64,000 nt of DNA from Metabacillus kandeliae (GTDB lineage Bacteria; Bacillota; Bacilli; Bacillales; Bacillaceae): NCBI RefSeq assembly GCF_021166585.1, contig NZ_JAJOZE010000006.1, forward strand, positions 1 to 64,000, read 5' to 3'. The position numbers and the translations under genes are program-made. Positions 20,857 to 31,144 of the stretch are shown piece by piece; position 1 is the first letter of the stretch; each line of letters starts with the position of its first letter. Below the pieces are notes generated by a model. It saw only the letters and a program-made list of their open reading frames with translations. It searched no databases and was not told the origin of the DNA.

Positions 20857-21618
20857 TTGGGTAAAATTATTGCAGTTGCCAATCAAAAAGGCGGGGTCGG
20901 AAAGACGACGACTTCCGTTAATCTTGGAGCATGTCTTGCCCATATCGGAAAGCGGGTTTTGCTTGTCGATACAGATCCGCAGGGCAATGCCACGAGCGGG
21001 GTTGGAATTGAGAAAGCTGATGTAGAACATTGTATTTATGATATTTTGGTAGACGATATTCATGTAACTGAAGTGATCAGGCCGACAACCGTTGAATACC
21101 TTGATGCCATTCCGGCCACCATACAGCTGGCAGGAGCTGAGATTGAGCTTGTTCCGACGATCTCGCGGGAGGTCCGCCTCAAGCGGGCGCTGGAGAAAGT
21201 TAAGCAGAATTATGACTATATTATTATTGATTGCCCGCCGTCACTTGGGCTGCTGACGATAAATGCACTTACTGCCTCGGATTCTGTGATTATACCTGTT
21301 CAGTGCGAGTATTACGCACTTGAAGGGCTGAGCCAGCTCTTGAATACAGTAAGGCTTGTTCAGAAACATCTGAATACTGATTTGATGATTGAAGGAGTGC
21401 TGCTGACAATGCTTGATGCCAGAACCAATTTAGGCATTCAGGTTATTGAAGAGGTGAAGAAGTATTTCCGGGAAAGAGTCTACAAAACCATTATTCCGAG
21501 AAATGTGCGTCTCAGTGAAGCACCGAGTCATGGACAGCCGATTATTAAGTATGATGCCCGCTCAAGGGGCGCAGAAGTGTATCTAGACTTGGCAAAGGAA
21601 GTGGTTGTCAATGGCTAA
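20857..21618 (+). CDS. soj: Chromosome partitioning ATPase Soj (ParA)
   Basis: ParA/MinD-type ATPase of 253 residues, same length as B. subtilis Soj. It has the deviant Walker A KGGVGKTTT near residues 12-20, DTDPQGNATSG, Walker B YIIIDCPPSLGLLT and the C-terminal RGAEVYLDLAKEV. It regulates DnaA and works with Spo0J in origin segregation. The TTG at 20857 (LGKIIAVANQKGG) has AGGTGG upstream and gives the conserved length; an upstream ATG at 20836 would add seven residues. Confidence 0.95.
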   Translation: MGKIIAVANQKGGVGKTTTSVNLGACLAHIGKRVLLVDTDPQGNATSGVGIEKADVEHCIYDILVDDIHVTEVIRPTTVEYLDAIPATIQLAGAEIELVPTISREVRLKRALEKVKQNYDYIIIDCPPSLGLLTINALTASDSVIIPVQCEYYALEGLSQLLNTVRLVQKHLNTDLMIEGVLLTMLDARTNLGIQVIEEVKKYFRERVYKTIIPRNVRLSEAPSHGQPIIKYDARSRGAEVYLDLAKEVVVNG

Positions 21619-22465
21619 AGGTCTTGGAAAAGGGATTAATGCCCTGTTTCGGGAAATAGAAGCCGGCAAGGGCGAAGCGATAATTGATGTAAAGGTAAAT
21701 GATTTGAAGCCGAATCCCTATCAGCCGCGGAAAGCTTTCCAGGAGAGCGCCATCGAAGAATTAAAGGAATCCATTCTTCAGCATGGCATCCTGCAGCCGC
21801 TGATTATCCGAAAAACCATTAAAGGCTATGACATCGTAGCAGGTGAAAGAAGATTCAGGGCGGCGAAGGCAGCTGGTTTAGAGACAGTGCCGGCTGTGAT
21901 CAGAGAGCTGACTGAACAGCAGATGATGGAAATTGCCCTTCTTGAGAACCTGCAGCGGGAGGATTTAACGACGATTGAAGAAGCGAGAGCCTATCACTCG
22001 TTAATGGAGAAGCTGAGTTTAACACAGGAAGAGCTGGCGAAAAGGCTTGGAAAAAGCCGTTCGCACATTGCCAACCATGTCAGGCTGCTTTCCCTGCCCT
22101 CTTTTATTCAGAATTTAATGATGGATGGGAACCTGTCAATGGGACATGGCAGAACACTGCTTGGGTTGAAAAAAAAGGACAAGCTACAGCCGCTTGTTGA
22201 TAAAATTTTAAAAGAATCACTGAATGTCCGCCAGGTTGAGCAGCTTGTGCATGAGCTGAATGAAGGGCAGGCAAAGGAGAAGAAAAAACAAGTGCCTGAA
22301 AAGGATGTTTTTCTGAAAGAGCGGGAAAATTACTTTGCTCATTACTTCGGAACACCTGTCAGCATTAATCAGAAAAAAGATAAGGGAACCATTGAAATAG
22401 AGTTTTTCAGCAAAGATGATTTAGACCGGATTCTAAATCTTTTAGAGGTAAAACAGCCTTCTTGA
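21611..22465 (+). CDS. spo0J: Chromosome partitioning protein Spo0J (ParB)
   Basis: CTP-dependent clamp that loads at parS and recruits SMC to the origin. The 284 residues have KGLGKGINALF at the N-terminus (the Soj-activating tail), the CTP-binding GERRFRAAKAAGL box, ENLQREDLTTIEEA, the helix-turn-helix LTQEELAKRLGKSRSHIANHVRLL and a C-terminal dimerisation region. The ATG at 21611 overlaps soj by 8 bases. I found no parS inside this gene, unlike B. subtilis spo0J. Confidence 0.97.
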   Translation: MAKGLGKGINALFREIEAGKGEAIIDVKVNDLKPNPYQPRKAFQESAIEELKESILQHGILQPLIIRKTIKGYDIVAGERRFRAAKAAGLETVPAVIRELTEQQMMEIALLENLQREDLTTIEEARAYHSLMEKLSLTQEELAKRLGKSRSHIANHVRLLSLPSFIQNLMMDGNLSMGHGRTLLGLKKKDKLQPLVDKILKESLNVRQVEQLVHELNEGQAKEKKKQVPEKDVFLKERENYFAHYFGTPVSINQKKDKGTIEIEFFSKDDLDRILNLLEVKQPS

Positions 22466-22546
22466 CGCCATCTTTTATGAGGTGGTTTTTTTCTTGAAGC
22501 AGTTTGACTGTTAGCTCCAATGGTTTTGACAGAAAAGAGGAAGGCA

Positions 22547-23251
22547 ATGGTTTTACTTGGGAGTATTGTAAATGGTGCAGCCATCATCGCAGGAACGCTG
22601 ACCGGCCTTTTGCTGACAAAAATCCCGGAACGGATGAAAGAAACCGTTATGATGGGCATCGGTCTTGCCGTGATGATTCTTGGGATCAGCATGGCGCTGA
22701 AAACAGCTGATATTTTTTATGTCATTGTGAGTCTTGTCCTGGGATCTATTCTCGGTGAATGGATGAACCTTGAAGGAAAGCTGCTTGGTGTCGGACATTA
22801 TCTTGAGAGAAAGCTTCGCCGTTTTAAGACAGGCAATGTAGCAGAAGGATTCGTGACAGCTACCCTTATTTTTGTTATTGGAGCCATGTCCATTGTCGGG
22901 GCGCTCGACAGCGGTCTCAGGGGAGATCATGCTGTTCTGATGACAAAGTCGATGATTGACGGGTTCACAAGCATTATCCTGGCGAGCACCCTCGGTGTCG
23001 GTGTGATGATTTCAGCCATTCCTGTGTTTCTTTATGAAGGCTGCATCGCTCTGTTTGCCAACTTGATACATCAATATGTCGATGAAAGCCTGCTGAAGAT
23101 GCTGATTTCGGAAATTACGGCGACGGGCGGTGTGCTGATTTTTGCAATCGGCATTAATATGCTGAACCTGAAGGCGATCCGGGTGGCGAATATGCTGCCA
23201 AGCCTCCTGATCATCATTATCTTAATAAGCTTAAAATCTCTTGTTTTTTAA
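22547..23251 (+). CDS. DUF554-family membrane protein (YdfK-like)
   Basis: A 234-residue hydrophobic protein with about six or seven membrane segments. It opens MVLLGSIVNGAAIIAGTLTG and has a central conserved stretch GAMSIVGALDSGLRGD followed by KSMIDGFTSIILAS, characteristic of DUF554. Function is unknown; a transport role has been suggested for the family. The ATG at 22547 is preceded by AAGAGGAAGG. It follows spo0J by about 80 bases and is convergent with yyaC. Confidence 0.8.
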   Translation: MVLLGSIVNGAAIIAGTLTGLLLTKIPERMKETVMMGIGLAVMILGISMALKTADIFYVIVSLVLGSILGEWMNLEGKLLGVGHYLERKLRRFKTGNVAEGFVTATLIFVIGAMSIVGALDSGLRGDHAVLMTKSMIDGFTSIILASTLGVGVMISAIPVFLYEGCIALFANLIHQYVDESLLKMLISEITATGGVLIFAIGINMLNLKAIRVANMLPSLLIIIILISLKSLVF

Positions 23252-23262
23252 ATAGCAACAAA

Positions 23263-23901
23263 TTAAATATTTGATTCGCTCGGCCTGATGCTTCTGTTCA
23301 TCCAGCTTTTCATTTGAGGTGTGCTTGTTTCCAGGTACTTCTTTTCTGCCTCCATCAAGCCTGCCGCAATCAGGTTGGCCATGGAAAACACGAGGTGCAG
23401 ACGGGTATTCTGCAGGACGAAAAATTCCATAAACCCGCTCACGTTGACAATGCCTGTAATGTGCATGTCTCCTACAGCCGGTAGCTCTTTATTGACCCCT
23501 GCCCCCGGCTTAACGGGCCCTGCTGCGAGCTGAAAGGTGCCGACGCTTTTCAGCCTGCCGAGGCATGCGTCGATTGCGATAATAAAAGGGTGTCTATGGG
23601 TGCGGTGGATTTCCTCAATGCTTGCCTCAAGATTGACTGCGTGCACCGGATTTTTTAAGGTTCCGTAAATATGAAAGGTTTCAGGCATCAGTTCAAGCAG
23701 CTTTGAGCCGACAAGCGGGCCCAGGCTGTCGCCTGTTGACCGGTCTGTTCCGATGCAAAGAATCACAATCGGCCGGTGGAGGATTTTCGGAAGAAGCTGG
23801 TGAATACCGGCTGAAAGCAGCTCAAGCGCATTCTCATCTTCATAAGAAATTTTTTCAGGTTCATTATTAAAAGGTGAAAAAAGGCCGGTTTTCAGATTCA
23901 T
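23263..23901 (-). CDS. yyaC: Spore protein YyaC (DUF1256, germination-protease-like fold)
   Basis: A 212-residue protein of the spore-specific YyaC family, related in fold to the GPR protease. Signatures visible: IVILCIGTDRSTGDSLGPLVGSKL (about 65-88), IIAIDACLGRLKSVGTFQLAAGPVKPGAGVNK, and GDMHITGIVNVSGFMEFFVLQNTRL. The ATG at 23901 has AAGGAG 9 bases upstream; the frame is open to 23982 without support. Position near spo0J is as in B. subtilis. Whether it is proteolytic is not shown by the sequence. Confidence 0.88.
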   Translation of the reverse strand: MNLKTGLFSPFNNEPEKISYEDENALELLSAGIHQLLPKILHRPIVILCIGTDRSTGDSLGPLVGSKLLELMPETFHIYGTLKNPVHAVNLEASIEEIHRTHRHPFIIAIDACLGRLKSVGTFQLAAGPVKPGAGVNKELPAVGDMHITGIVNVSGFMEFFVLQNTRLHLVFSMANLIAAGLMEAEKKYLETSTPQMKSWMNRSIRPSESNI

Positions 23902-24093
23902 AGTTTCCAACTCCTTCAGCATGGTAGTAACAGTATACGGATTTCCAACTGTTTCTATACTTGAAGATTGGGCATTTTCCATAAACTAAGAGAAAAGGGC
24001 CGATGGGTCAAATGCTTCACCGCTATGAAAAAAATTGTTAATATAAAAGCTAGAGCTAAACGAGATTTCTCAGCAGATGGGAGTGTGAGAAAC

Positions 24094-24978
24094 ATGAAAG
24101 GCAATATTTTAGACAAGCTGACAGAGGAAGCCTTTTGGATCGGAATGGGAGAGGGCCTGTTAAAAATCTTCCTCATTCTCGTCATCTCCAGTCTTTTTAT
24201 CAGGATCGGCAAGCTCGCTGTCCAAAAATTCTTCGTATTCAGGGATAAGTCACCGCTTCGGGTTTCGGAAAGAAGAGAGCTGACGATGGTGAAGCTCTTG
24301 GAGAATATTTTGACATATGTTGTGTATTTTGTCGCTTTAATGATGATTCTTGAAACACTTACAATTAATGTCACCTCCTTGGTTGCAGGAGCTGGTATTG
24401 TCGGTCTTGCCATCGGGTTTGGGGCACAGAACCTTGTGCGTGATATCATTACAGGGTTTTTTATTATATTTGAGGACCAGTTCTCTGTCGGAGATTACAT
24501 AAAAGTAAATGCTTTCGAGGGAACAGTGGAAGAAATTGGTCTCAGAACAACGAAAATCAAAAGCTGGACAGGCGAGCTGCATATTCTGCCGAACGGAAGC
24601 ATATCAGAAGTAACGAATTTCTCCCTTCATAACAGCACGGCAGTCGTTGATTTCAATGTTTCCTATGAATCTGATGTCACAGAGGTAGAGAGGCTCGTTG
24701 AAGACCTTTTAAGGGTCCTTCCCGCAAAATACGAAGACATGGTAAGCATGCCGGAGCTGCTCGGCGTTCAGAATTTCGGCGCTTCGGAAATCGTGATGAG
24801 AGTAGTGTGCGAGACAGCTCCGATGAGGCATTGGTATGTCGGGAGAATGATCCGGAAGGAAATCAAACTGATGCTGGATGGCCATGGCATCGAAATTCCC
24901 TTCCCGAGGGTTGTCATGTATGATAAAAGTAAAGAGCAGCCAGAGGAGTCTGGGGAGGGTGAAAGAAGTGGCGGATAA
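24094..24978 (+). CDS. MscS-family mechanosensitive ion channel (YkuT-like)
   Basis: Small-conductance mechanosensitive channel that releases solutes during hypo-osmotic shock. The 294 residues have an N-terminal hydrophobic helix (about 15-35), a second segment after residue 70, and the pore helix TM3 rich in Gly/Ala (VAGAGIVGLAIGFGAQNLVRDIITGFFII), followed by the MscS beta domain (VGDYIKVNAFEGTVEEIGLRTTKIK). The ATG at 24094 is my choice because an upstream in-frame stretch from 23968 is polar and unlike the family; its ribosome site is weak (GGGAG). It overlaps the next gene by 11 bases. Confidence 0.88.
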   Translation: MKGNILDKLTEEAFWIGMGEGLLKIFLILVISSLFIRIGKLAVQKFFVFRDKSPLRVSERRELTMVKLLENILTYVVYFVALMMILETLTINVTSLVAGAGIVGLAIGFGAQNLVRDIITGFFIIFEDQFSVGDYIKVNAFEGTVEEIGLRTTKIKSWTGELHILPNGSISEVTNFSLHNSTAVVDFNVSYESDVTEVERLVEDLLRVLPAKYEDMVSMPELLGVQNFGASEIVMRVVCETAPMRHWYVGRMIRKEIKLMLDGHGIEIPFPRVVMYDKSKEQPEESGEGERSGG

Positions 24979-25174
24979 GGAATTCGGGCTGAACGATGTA
25001 GTGGAAATGAAGAAGGCCCATCCGTGCGGAACCAATCGCTGGAAAATCATTCGCTTAGGGATGGATATCCGGATTAAATGTGAAGGATGCGCCCACAGCG
25101 TGCTCATTCCAAGAAAAGATTTTTCCAAAAAAATGAAAAAGGTTTTAGTCAAACACGAAGAGACGGCAGAGTAA
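24968..25174 (+). CDS. yyzM: DUF951 protein YyzM
   Basis: A 68-residue protein starting at GTG (24968). It carries FGLNDVVEMKKAHPCGTNRWKIIRLGMDIRIKC and a Cys pair (C..CEGCAHSV) typical of DUF951. Function is unknown; a nucleic-acid or zinc-binding role is only suggested by the small basic fold with conserved Cys. It overlaps the channel gene and precedes ychF, as in other bacilli. Confidence 0.9.
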   Translation: MADKEFGLNDVVEMKKAHPCGTNRWKIIRLGMDIRIKCEGCAHSVLIPRKDFSKKMKKVLVKHEETAE

Positions 25175-25206
25175 AAGCATGGAACACAGGGCTTCATGCT
25201 TTTTTC
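25173..25206 (+). terminator. yyzM terminator
   Basis: AAAAGCATG / CATGCTTTTTT hairpin overlapping the stop codon region. Confidence 0.8.
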
Positions 25207-25222
25207 TGTGTTGCAATAAATC

Positions 25223-25251
25223 TTGTGTTTTCAACGGTTCCTAACTATAAT
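25223..25251 (+). promoter_or_regulatory. ychF promoter
   Basis: TTGTGT (25223-25228), 17-bp spacer, perfect TATAAT (25246-25251), about 70 bases before the gene. Confidence 0.65.
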
Positions 25252-25321
25252 TGGTGAAGATTGAATTGAAATTTGCTGCAATCAGACTGATTGCTTTGCT
25301 ATAGAGGAGTGGAAGAACAAA

Positions 25322-26422
25322 ATGGCATTAACTGCTGGAATTGTAGGCCTTCCGAACGTTGGAAAGTCCACCCTGTTTAACGCGATTACCCAGGCTGGCG
25401 CTGAGTCAGCCAACTACCCGTTCTGCACAATCGATCCGAACGTCGGAATTGTAGAGGTGCCAGATCAGCGCCTTCAGGCTCTCACTGAGCTTGTGAAGCC
25501 GAAAAAGACAGTACCCACTGCATTTGAATTTACCGATATTGCCGGTATCGTTAAAGGGGCAAGCAAAGGTGAGGGTCTTGGAAATAAATTTCTATCCCAT
25601 ATCCGCCAGGTAGACGCGATCTGCCACGTTGTCCGCTGCTTTGCAGATGATAACATTACACATGTTGCTGGAAAGGTAGACCCGATTTCTGACATTGAGA
25701 CCATCAACCTTGAACTGATTCTCGCTGACCTTGAATCAGTCGACAAGCGCATCAGCCGCGTTGAAAAGCTTGCCAAGCAAAAGGACAAGGACGCAGCAGC
25801 AGAGCACGAAATTCTGGTCGCTCTTAAAGAAGCGTTTGAAAATGAAAAGCCTGCCCGCTCTGTTGAATTTTCAGAAGAGCAGCTAAAAACGGTGAAACAG
25901 CTTCACCTCTTAACAAGCAAGCCTGTGCTTTATGTAGCCAACGTTTCAGAGGACGAAGTGGCTGACGCTGACGGCAATCCTTACGTTCAAAAGGTAAGAG
26001 AGTTTGCATCAGGCGAAGATGCAGAAGTTATCGTCATCTGTGCCAAAATCGAATCTGAAATTGCCGAGCTTGACGGCGAAGAAAAAGCGATGTTCCTGGA
26101 AGAACTCGGCATCGAAGAATCAGGACTGGATCAGCTTATTAAAGCTTCATACAGCCTGCTTGGACTTGCTACTTACTTTACTGCCGGCGAGCAGGAAGTG
26201 CGCGCCTGGACATTCCGGAAAGGCATGAAGGCTCCTCAATGCGCAGGCATCATCCACACTGATTTCGAACGCGGATTTATCCGTGCAGAAACAGTTTCCT
26301 ATGATGACTTGATGAACGCAGGCTCCATGGGCGGCGCCCGCGAAGCCGGAAGAGTAAGGCTTGAAGGTAAAGAATATGAAGTAAAAGACGGAGACGTTAT
26401 CCACTTCCGTTTTAACGTATAA
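25322..26422 (+). CDS. ychF: Redox-regulated ATPase YchF (Obg-related)
   Basis: A 366-residue OLA1/YchF P-loop protein that binds ATP in preference to GTP and associates with ribosomes. Motifs: G1 GLPNVGKSTLFNA (residues 8-20), DIAGIVKGASKGEGLGNKFL, and in place of the usual NKxD the YVANVSEDE-type N-x-x-E motif. A coiled-coil insertion (about 130-200) and the C-terminal TGS domain ending ...YEVKDGDVIHFRFNV complete the protein. Confidence 0.97.
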   Translation: MALTAGIVGLPNVGKSTLFNAITQAGAESANYPFCTIDPNVGIVEVPDQRLQALTELVKPKKTVPTAFEFTDIAGIVKGASKGEGLGNKFLSHIRQVDAICHVVRCFADDNITHVAGKVDPISDIETINLELILADLESVDKRISRVEKLAKQKDKDAAAEHEILVALKEAFENEKPARSVEFSEEQLKTVKQLHLLTSKPVLYVANVSEDEVADADGNPYVQKVREFASGEDAEVIVICAKIESEIAELDGEEKAMFLEELGIEESGLDQLIKASYSLLGLATYFTAGEQEVRAWTFRKGMKAPQCAGIIHTDFERGFIRAETVSYDDLMNAGSMGGAREAGRVRLEGKEYEVKDGDVIHFRFNV

Positions 26423-26426
26423 GATG

Positions 26427-26460
26427 AAAAGCATGCAGTTTCGCGCTGCGTGCTTTTTTG
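26427..26460 (+). terminator. ychF terminator
   Basis: Hairpin AAAAGCATGCAG / CTGCGTGCTTTTTT just after the stop codon. Confidence 0.85.
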
Positions 26461-26499
26461 TTTGCTGCAATGAGTGACGTTAGCGCTCAATATTTTTTT

Positions 26500-26796
26500 T
26501 CCTCCAGCGCTTGTCGGGGCTGAACAGCCGCTTGCGCTTTTCTAAATTGTCCAGCTCCAGCGGCTAGCCCCTCGAGTCGCTTCGAAAAATCCCAAAAAGT
26601 CTAAGACCGGACTTTTCGGGATTTTCCTCCAGCGCTTGTCGGGGCTGAACGAGCCGCTTGCGCTTTTCTCATTGTCCAGCTCCAGCGGCTAGCCCCTCGA
26701 GGTCATAAGCCGCTCATCCAGGGAAAGGAAAATCGCCTTTCCCCGGCTGATCGTCTTATGCTTGTCGGGGCTGAACAGCCGCTTGCGCTTTTCTTA
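26500..26796. repeat. Second array of the long hairpin repeat family
   Basis: A 3'-end fragment (26500-26545) and two full copies (26546-26669 and 26671-26795) of the family seen at 14.4-14.8 kb. The first full copy has the AAAAAGTC..GACTTTT inner hairpin, the second the GGTCATAAGC...CTTATGC inner hairpin, so both subtypes occur at both sites. A further fragment (GCGCTTGCGCTTTTCTTAA) lies at 53739-53757. The rest of the ychF-rpsF gap holds only the rpsF leader. Confidence 0.85.
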
Positions 26797-26836
26797 TTAA
26801 ACTGGTATACTTTTACCTTGTGAGTAATGAATATTG

Positions 26837-26866
26837 CTCCTTGCCCTTTTATTAGGGCCGCTAGTC
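26837..26866 (+). promoter_or_regulatory. Possible S6:S18-responsive leader of rpsF
   Basis: Upstream of rpsF lies a small hairpin (GCCC...GGGC) with CCG following it, in the place where the conserved S6:S18 autoregulatory motif occurs in bacterial rpsF leaders. I cannot fold it here, so this is tentative. Confidence 0.3.
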
Positions 26867-26884
26867 CAAAAGGAGGTGTAAAGT

Positions 26885-27172
26885 ATGAAAAATTATGAAA
26901 TCATGTACATCGTTCGCCCAAACATTGAGGAAGATGCGAAGAAAGCAGTTGTTGAACGTTTCAACACAATCCTTACTGATAATGGTGCAGAGCTATCCGA
27001 AGCGAAAGAGTGGGGCAAACGCCGCCTTGCTTATGAAATCAACGATTTCCGCGATGGATACTACATGCTTCTTAAAATTTCTTCTGATGCAGCTGCGGTT
27101 CAAGAATTTGACCGTCTTGCTAAAATCAACGAAGATATTATCCGTCATATGGTCATTAAAGAAGAAGAATAA
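26885..27172 (+). CDS. rpsF: 30S ribosomal protein S6
   Basis: The 95-residue S6 protein ([23 protein letters not shown]) pairs with S18 on the 30S platform. The ATG at 26885 has a full AAAGGAGG. First gene of the rpsF-ssbA-rpsR operon. Confidence 0.98.
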   Translation: MKNYEIMYIVRPNIEEDAKKAVVERFNTILTDNGAELSEAKEWGKRRLAYEINDFRDGYYMLLKISSDAAAVQEFDRLAKINEDIIRHMVIKEEE

Positions 27173-27208
27173 GCAGAAACCATAAATTATAAATAAAGGA
27201 TGGTCTTC

Positions 27209-27709
27209 ATGATCAATCGTGTCGTTCTTGTCGGAAGACTTACAAAAGATCCTGAGCTTCGTTATACACCAAGTGGTGCTGCAGTTGCTACTTTTACTCT
27301 TGCGGTAAACCGTACGTTTACCAACCAGTCAGGAGAAAGAGAAGCGGACTTTTTGAATTGCGTCGTGTGGCGCCGTCAAGCCGAGAATGTTGCCAACTTC
27401 CTTAAGAAGGGCAGCCTGACCGGTGTCGAAGGACGCCTGCAATCAAGAAGCTATGAGGATCAAACAGGAAAGCGCGTGTATGTGACAGAGATTGTGGCAG
27501 ACAGTGTGCAATTCCTTGAGCCGAAGGGCAGCTCCGGCGGCGGTAATAACAACAATAATCAATATGGCAGCGGATCCGGCGGTCAAGATCAAAACCCTTA
27601 TGGTTCAGATCAGCAGCGTGGAAATCAGGGACGTACAAGCTTTAATGATGACCCGTTTGCTAATGATGGACAACCGATTGATATTTCAGATGATGATTTG
27701 CCATTCTGA
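27209..27709 (+). CDS. ssbA: Single-stranded DNA-binding protein SsbA
   Basis: Essential tetrameric SSB. The 166 residues have the OB fold ([22 protein letters not shown]), a Gly/Asn/Gln-rich linker from about residue 110 and the acidic protein-docking tip DISDDDLPF. The ATG at 27209 has AAAGGA upstream and matches the family N-terminus; the track-length extension by three residues is unlikely. Lies between S6 and S18, as in all Bacillus. Confidence 0.98.
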   Translation: MINRVVLVGRLTKDPELRYTPSGAAVATFTLAVNRTFTNQSGEREADFLNCVVWRRQAENVANFLKKGSLTGVEGRLQSRSYEDQTGKRVYVTEIVADSVQFLEPKGSSGGGNNNNNQYGSGSGGQDQNPYGSDQQRGNQGRTSFNDDPFANDGQPIDISDDDLPF

Positions 27710-27732
27710 TTAAACGTTAAAATTAATAATGA

Positions 27733-27987
<255 letters not shown>

Positions 27988-28000
27988 TTCATGAATCAAA

Positions 28001-28034
28001 AAGGCAGTGAGGGATCCTTGCTGTCTTTTTTTCA
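28001..28034 (+). terminator. rpsR terminator
   Basis: Long imperfect hairpin GGCAGTGAGG-GATC-CCTTGCTGTC followed by TTTTTTTC. Confidence 0.85.
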
Positions 28035-28179
28035 TGGAAAAAAATCATCCGATGCTTCAGGTTATTTGCTTATCATGCGGAAAGTATCATACAATAAGCC
28101 TAACAGGCCTTCTGCCAAATGGGCTTCGGCCATGAAGCAGCCAGATGAAATCACACAGCCTATTTAAAGAGGTGGAAAA

Positions 28180-29118
28180 TTGAAGCGCGCCAATTCTACA
28201 GTTGAGGGAGCCATGCTGCTCGCCCTATTTGCAGTTCTTGCACTCATGATGGCATACATTCCTCTTATCGGGGGGATTGCCCTTTTTATTGTTCCAATTA
28301 TTTTCATGGTATACATATTGAGACATCCGCTAAAGCAGGCTTTGCTGTTTTTCTTTGCGTCCATTCTATTGACAGTGGTGATTGGACAGTTTGCCCTGCT
28401 CCCTGTAACGATCACTTTCAGTTTGAGCGGTTTTGTAATGGGATATTTTTATGGTAAGAAAAAAACAGGCTCTGCCATCGCATCAGGAGGCGTCGTTTTC
28501 CTGATTGGTACGGTCATTACTTACCTGATTTATGCTTTTGTTCTTGGCCTTTTGCCGTCCGGCGATCCAGGAACGTGGGCAGACCAGGCCATACAGCAGG
28601 CGAAAATGACATGGGAGCAATTCGGCCTTGAACTAAGCGATAAGCAAATAAGCCAGTTTAAAGACATGGTTATGACCATGGTGTATACTCTGCCTGCATC
28701 TCTTGCTTTGTCCAGTGCCTTTTTTACACTGATCACTCACCTGATCGGATCGGCAGTATTAAAAAGGCTGAAAATGGGACCTAGCCCTCTCCTTCCGTTC
28801 AGGGAATGGAAATTGCCGCAAAGCATCGTTTGGTATTACTTTATTGTGATTGTTCTTGGCATGCTTCAGCTAGAAAAAGGCGGTTTTCCTTATCTTGCGG
28901 TGATGAATCTGACCGTCATTCTTCAGCTGCTGCTGACAATCCAGGGGCTTTCCTTCATTTATTACTATTTTCATAAAAAAGGCTTGTCAATCGGGTTTCC
29001 GGTTGCTTTGACTGTTTTTTCCCTGTTTGTGCCAATTTTGCTCCAACTCGTTAGAATCTTGGGTATAATTGATTTAGGCTTCAACCTGAGAGCAAGGATT
29101 CAAAACAGCTCAAAGTGA
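28180..29118 (+). CDS. yybS: YybS family membrane protein (DUF2232)
   Basis: A 312-residue integral membrane protein with about eight hydrophobic segments. It starts at TTG (28180) after AAAGAGGTGG. The family precedes gdpP in most Bacillaceae and its function is not known; a substrate-binding (S-component-like) role is sometimes suggested for DUF2232. The gap to gdpP is 51 bases without terminator, so the genes are likely co-transcribed. Confidence 0.88.
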   Translation: MKRANSTVEGAMLLALFAVLALMMAYIPLIGGIALFIVPIIFMVYILRHPLKQALLFFFASILLTVVIGQFALLPVTITFSLSGFVMGYFYGKKKTGSAIASGGVVFLIGTVITYLIYAFVLGLLPSGDPGTWADQAIQQAKMTWEQFGLELSDKQISQFKDMVMTMVYTLPASLALSSAFFTLITHLIGSAVLKRLKMGPSPLLPFREWKLPQSIVWYYFIVIVLGMLQLEKGGFPYLAVMNLTVILQLLLTIQGLSFIYYYFHKKGLSIGFPVALTVFSLFVPILLQLVRILGIIDLGFNLRARIQNSSK

Positions 29119-29169
29119 TTATTGCCCTGGAAATTTATAGGTTTTATTGTTACAAGGAGCTGAAACATC

Positions 29170-31143
29170 TTGCCAAGCTTTTATGAAAAACCTTTATTCC
29201 GCTATCCGATTTATGCGTTAATTGGTGTGGCTGCAGCTGCAATACTTGTTGTTTTCTTTTACAGCTGGATGCTTGGCATTGCTTGTACTCTGCTGCTTGG
29301 GCTTGTTTTGTATTTTTTAAAGCAGGCTGATCTGAAGATTAAATCAGAAATGGAAGAGTATATTTCAACCCTTTCCTACCGTTTGAAGAAGGTCGGGGAA
29401 GAAGCATTGATGGAAATGCCGATCGGGATCATGCTGATTAACGAGCAATACTATATTGAGTGGACAAATCCTTATCTCGCTTCCTGCTTTAAAGAAGGAA
29501 CCCTGATCGGACGCACGCTTTATGATGTGGCGGAAGAGCTCGTTCCCATGATTAAGGAAGAAGCAGAGTTTGAAACGATTGCGCTTAACGGCCGCAATTT
29601 TAGAGTCATTATTAAAAGAGAAGAACGTCTTCTCTACTTCTTTGATGTCACTGCACAAAGCGAAATTGAAAAGCAGTATGAAAATGAACGCACAGTACTT
29701 GCCCTTATTTATTTGGATAATTATGATGAAGTAACACAGGGATTGGATGACCAGACAAGAAGCAGCATCAACAGCGGGGTAACGTCTCTTTTGAATAAAT
29801 GGGCCAATGATTACGGTCTCTTTTTAAAACGGGTATCCTCCGAACGGTTTTTGGCTGTATTAAATGAAGATATATTGACACGAATTGAACGATCGAAATT
29901 TTCCATTCTGGATGAGGTCAGGGAAAAAACAGCTGTTCAGAGCGTTTCCCTTACTCTCAGCATCGGTATAGGCGCCGGGGTTCAAAGCCTGCAGGAGCTT
30001 GGCGATCTCGCTCAGTCGAGTCTTGATCTTGCCCTTGGCCGCGGCGGTGACCAGGTGGCCATCAAGCAGCAAAATGGAAAAATCAAATTCTACGGCGGCC
30101 GTACAAATCCGATGGAGAAACGGACGCGAGTCAGGGCAAGGGTGATTTCCCATGCGCTGAAGGATATTGTGGCGGCAAGCGATAAAGTTATCATAATGGG
30201 CCATAAAAACCCTGATATGGACGCCATCGGGGCAGCCATCGGCATTCTGAAGGTTGCCCAGGTAAATGGCAAAGAAGGATATATCGTTCTTGATGAGAGT
30301 GAAGCGAATGCAAGCCTGCAGCGTCTCATTCAAGAGGTTAAGCTGAATGCAGATCTTTGGGAGCATTTTATTTCGCCAGAAACAGCACTTGAGGCCGCTA
30401 CGAGCAACACCCTTCTCGTTGTGGTTGATACCCATAAGCCTTCCCTTGTGATGGTGGAAAAGCTGCTTGATAAAGTGGACGATGTCGTTGTGATCGACCA
30501 TCACCGAAGAGGAGAAGAATTTATCCGCGATCCGCTTCTTGTTTACATGGAGCCTTATGCCTCTTCCACCGCTGAACTCGTTACAGAGCTTTTGGAATAC
30601 CAGCCAAAGCTTTTGAAAATGACAATGGTGGAAGCAACCGCCCTTCTTGCAGGCATTATCGTGGATACAAAAAGCTTTACATTAAGAACCGGATCCAGAA
30701 CCTTTGATGCTGCCTCTTACTTGCGCTCTAAAGGGGCTGACACCGTTCTTGTCCAAAAATTTCTGCGTGAAAACTATGACAGCATGATTCAGCGCTCAAG
30801 GCTTGTGCAAAACACCCAGCTGCTTCCAAACGGCATGGCGATTGCAAAGCAGAGCGAATCCGATCCGGATGCCTATGATCAGGTTATTCTGGCACAGGCA
30901 GCTGATGCGCTTCTTACGATGAGCGGAGTTTCTGCTTCCTTTGCCATGGGAAGGCGTGATGACGGCTCCATCGGCATCAGTGCCAGATCTCTCGGTGAAG
31001 TGAATGTTCAGCTCATTATGGAAGAGCTTGAAGGCGGCGGGCATTTGACGAATGCGGCTACCCAGCTTTCAGGAGTTACGCTTGAAGAAGCGGAAGAAAA
31101 GCTGAAACAGGCCATTTCGGAGTACTTAGAAGGAGGAAGTTAA
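29170..31143 (+). CDS. gdpP: Cyclic-di-AMP phosphodiesterase GdpP
   Basis: Degrades c-di-AMP to pApA and so tunes potassium uptake and cell-wall stress. The 657 residues show two membrane helices (about 12-55), a PAS-like sensor (85-150), a degenerate GGDEF domain (about 170-300) and a DHH/DHHA1 phosphodiesterase region with [20 protein letters not shown] and [11 protein letters not shown], then [10 protein letters not shown]. All catalytic Asp/His motifs appear intact. Start is TTG (29170) after AAGGAG. It is followed by rplI after one base. Confidence 0.96.
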   Translation: MPSFYEKPLFRYPIYALIGVAAAAILVVFFYSWMLGIACTLLLGLVLYFLKQADLKIKSEMEEYISTLSYRLKKVGEEALMEMPIGIMLINEQYYIEWTNPYLASCFKEGTLIGRTLYDVAEELVPMIKEEAEFETIALNGRNFRVIIKREERLLYFFDVTAQSEIEKQYENERTVLALIYLDNYDEVTQGLDDQTRSSINSGVTSLLNKWANDYGLFLKRVSSERFLAVLNEDILTRIERSKFSILDEVREKTAVQSVSLTLSIGIGAGVQSLQELGDLAQSSLDLALGRGGDQVAIKQQNGKIKFYGGRTNPMEKRTRVRARVISHALKDIVAASDKVIIMGHKNPDMDAIGAAIGILKVAQVNGKEGYIVLDESEANASLQRLIQEVKLNADLWEHFISPETALEAATSNTLLVVVDTHKPSLVMVEKLLDKVDDVVVIDHHRRGEEFIRDPLLVYMEPYASSTAELVTELLEYQPKLLKMTMVEATALLAGIIVDTKSFTLRTGSRTFDAASYLRSKGADTVLVQKFLRENYDSMIQRSRLVQNTQLLPNGMAIAKQSESDPDAYDQVILAQAADALLTMSGVSASFAMGRRDDGSIGISARSLGEVNVQLIMEELEGGGHLTNAATQLSGVTLEEAEEKLKQAISEYLEGGS

Positions 31144-31144
31144 T

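Noticed and set aside
29860-30504. 214-aa minus-strand ORF inside gdpP
   Set aside because: Antisense shadow; gdpP is intact.
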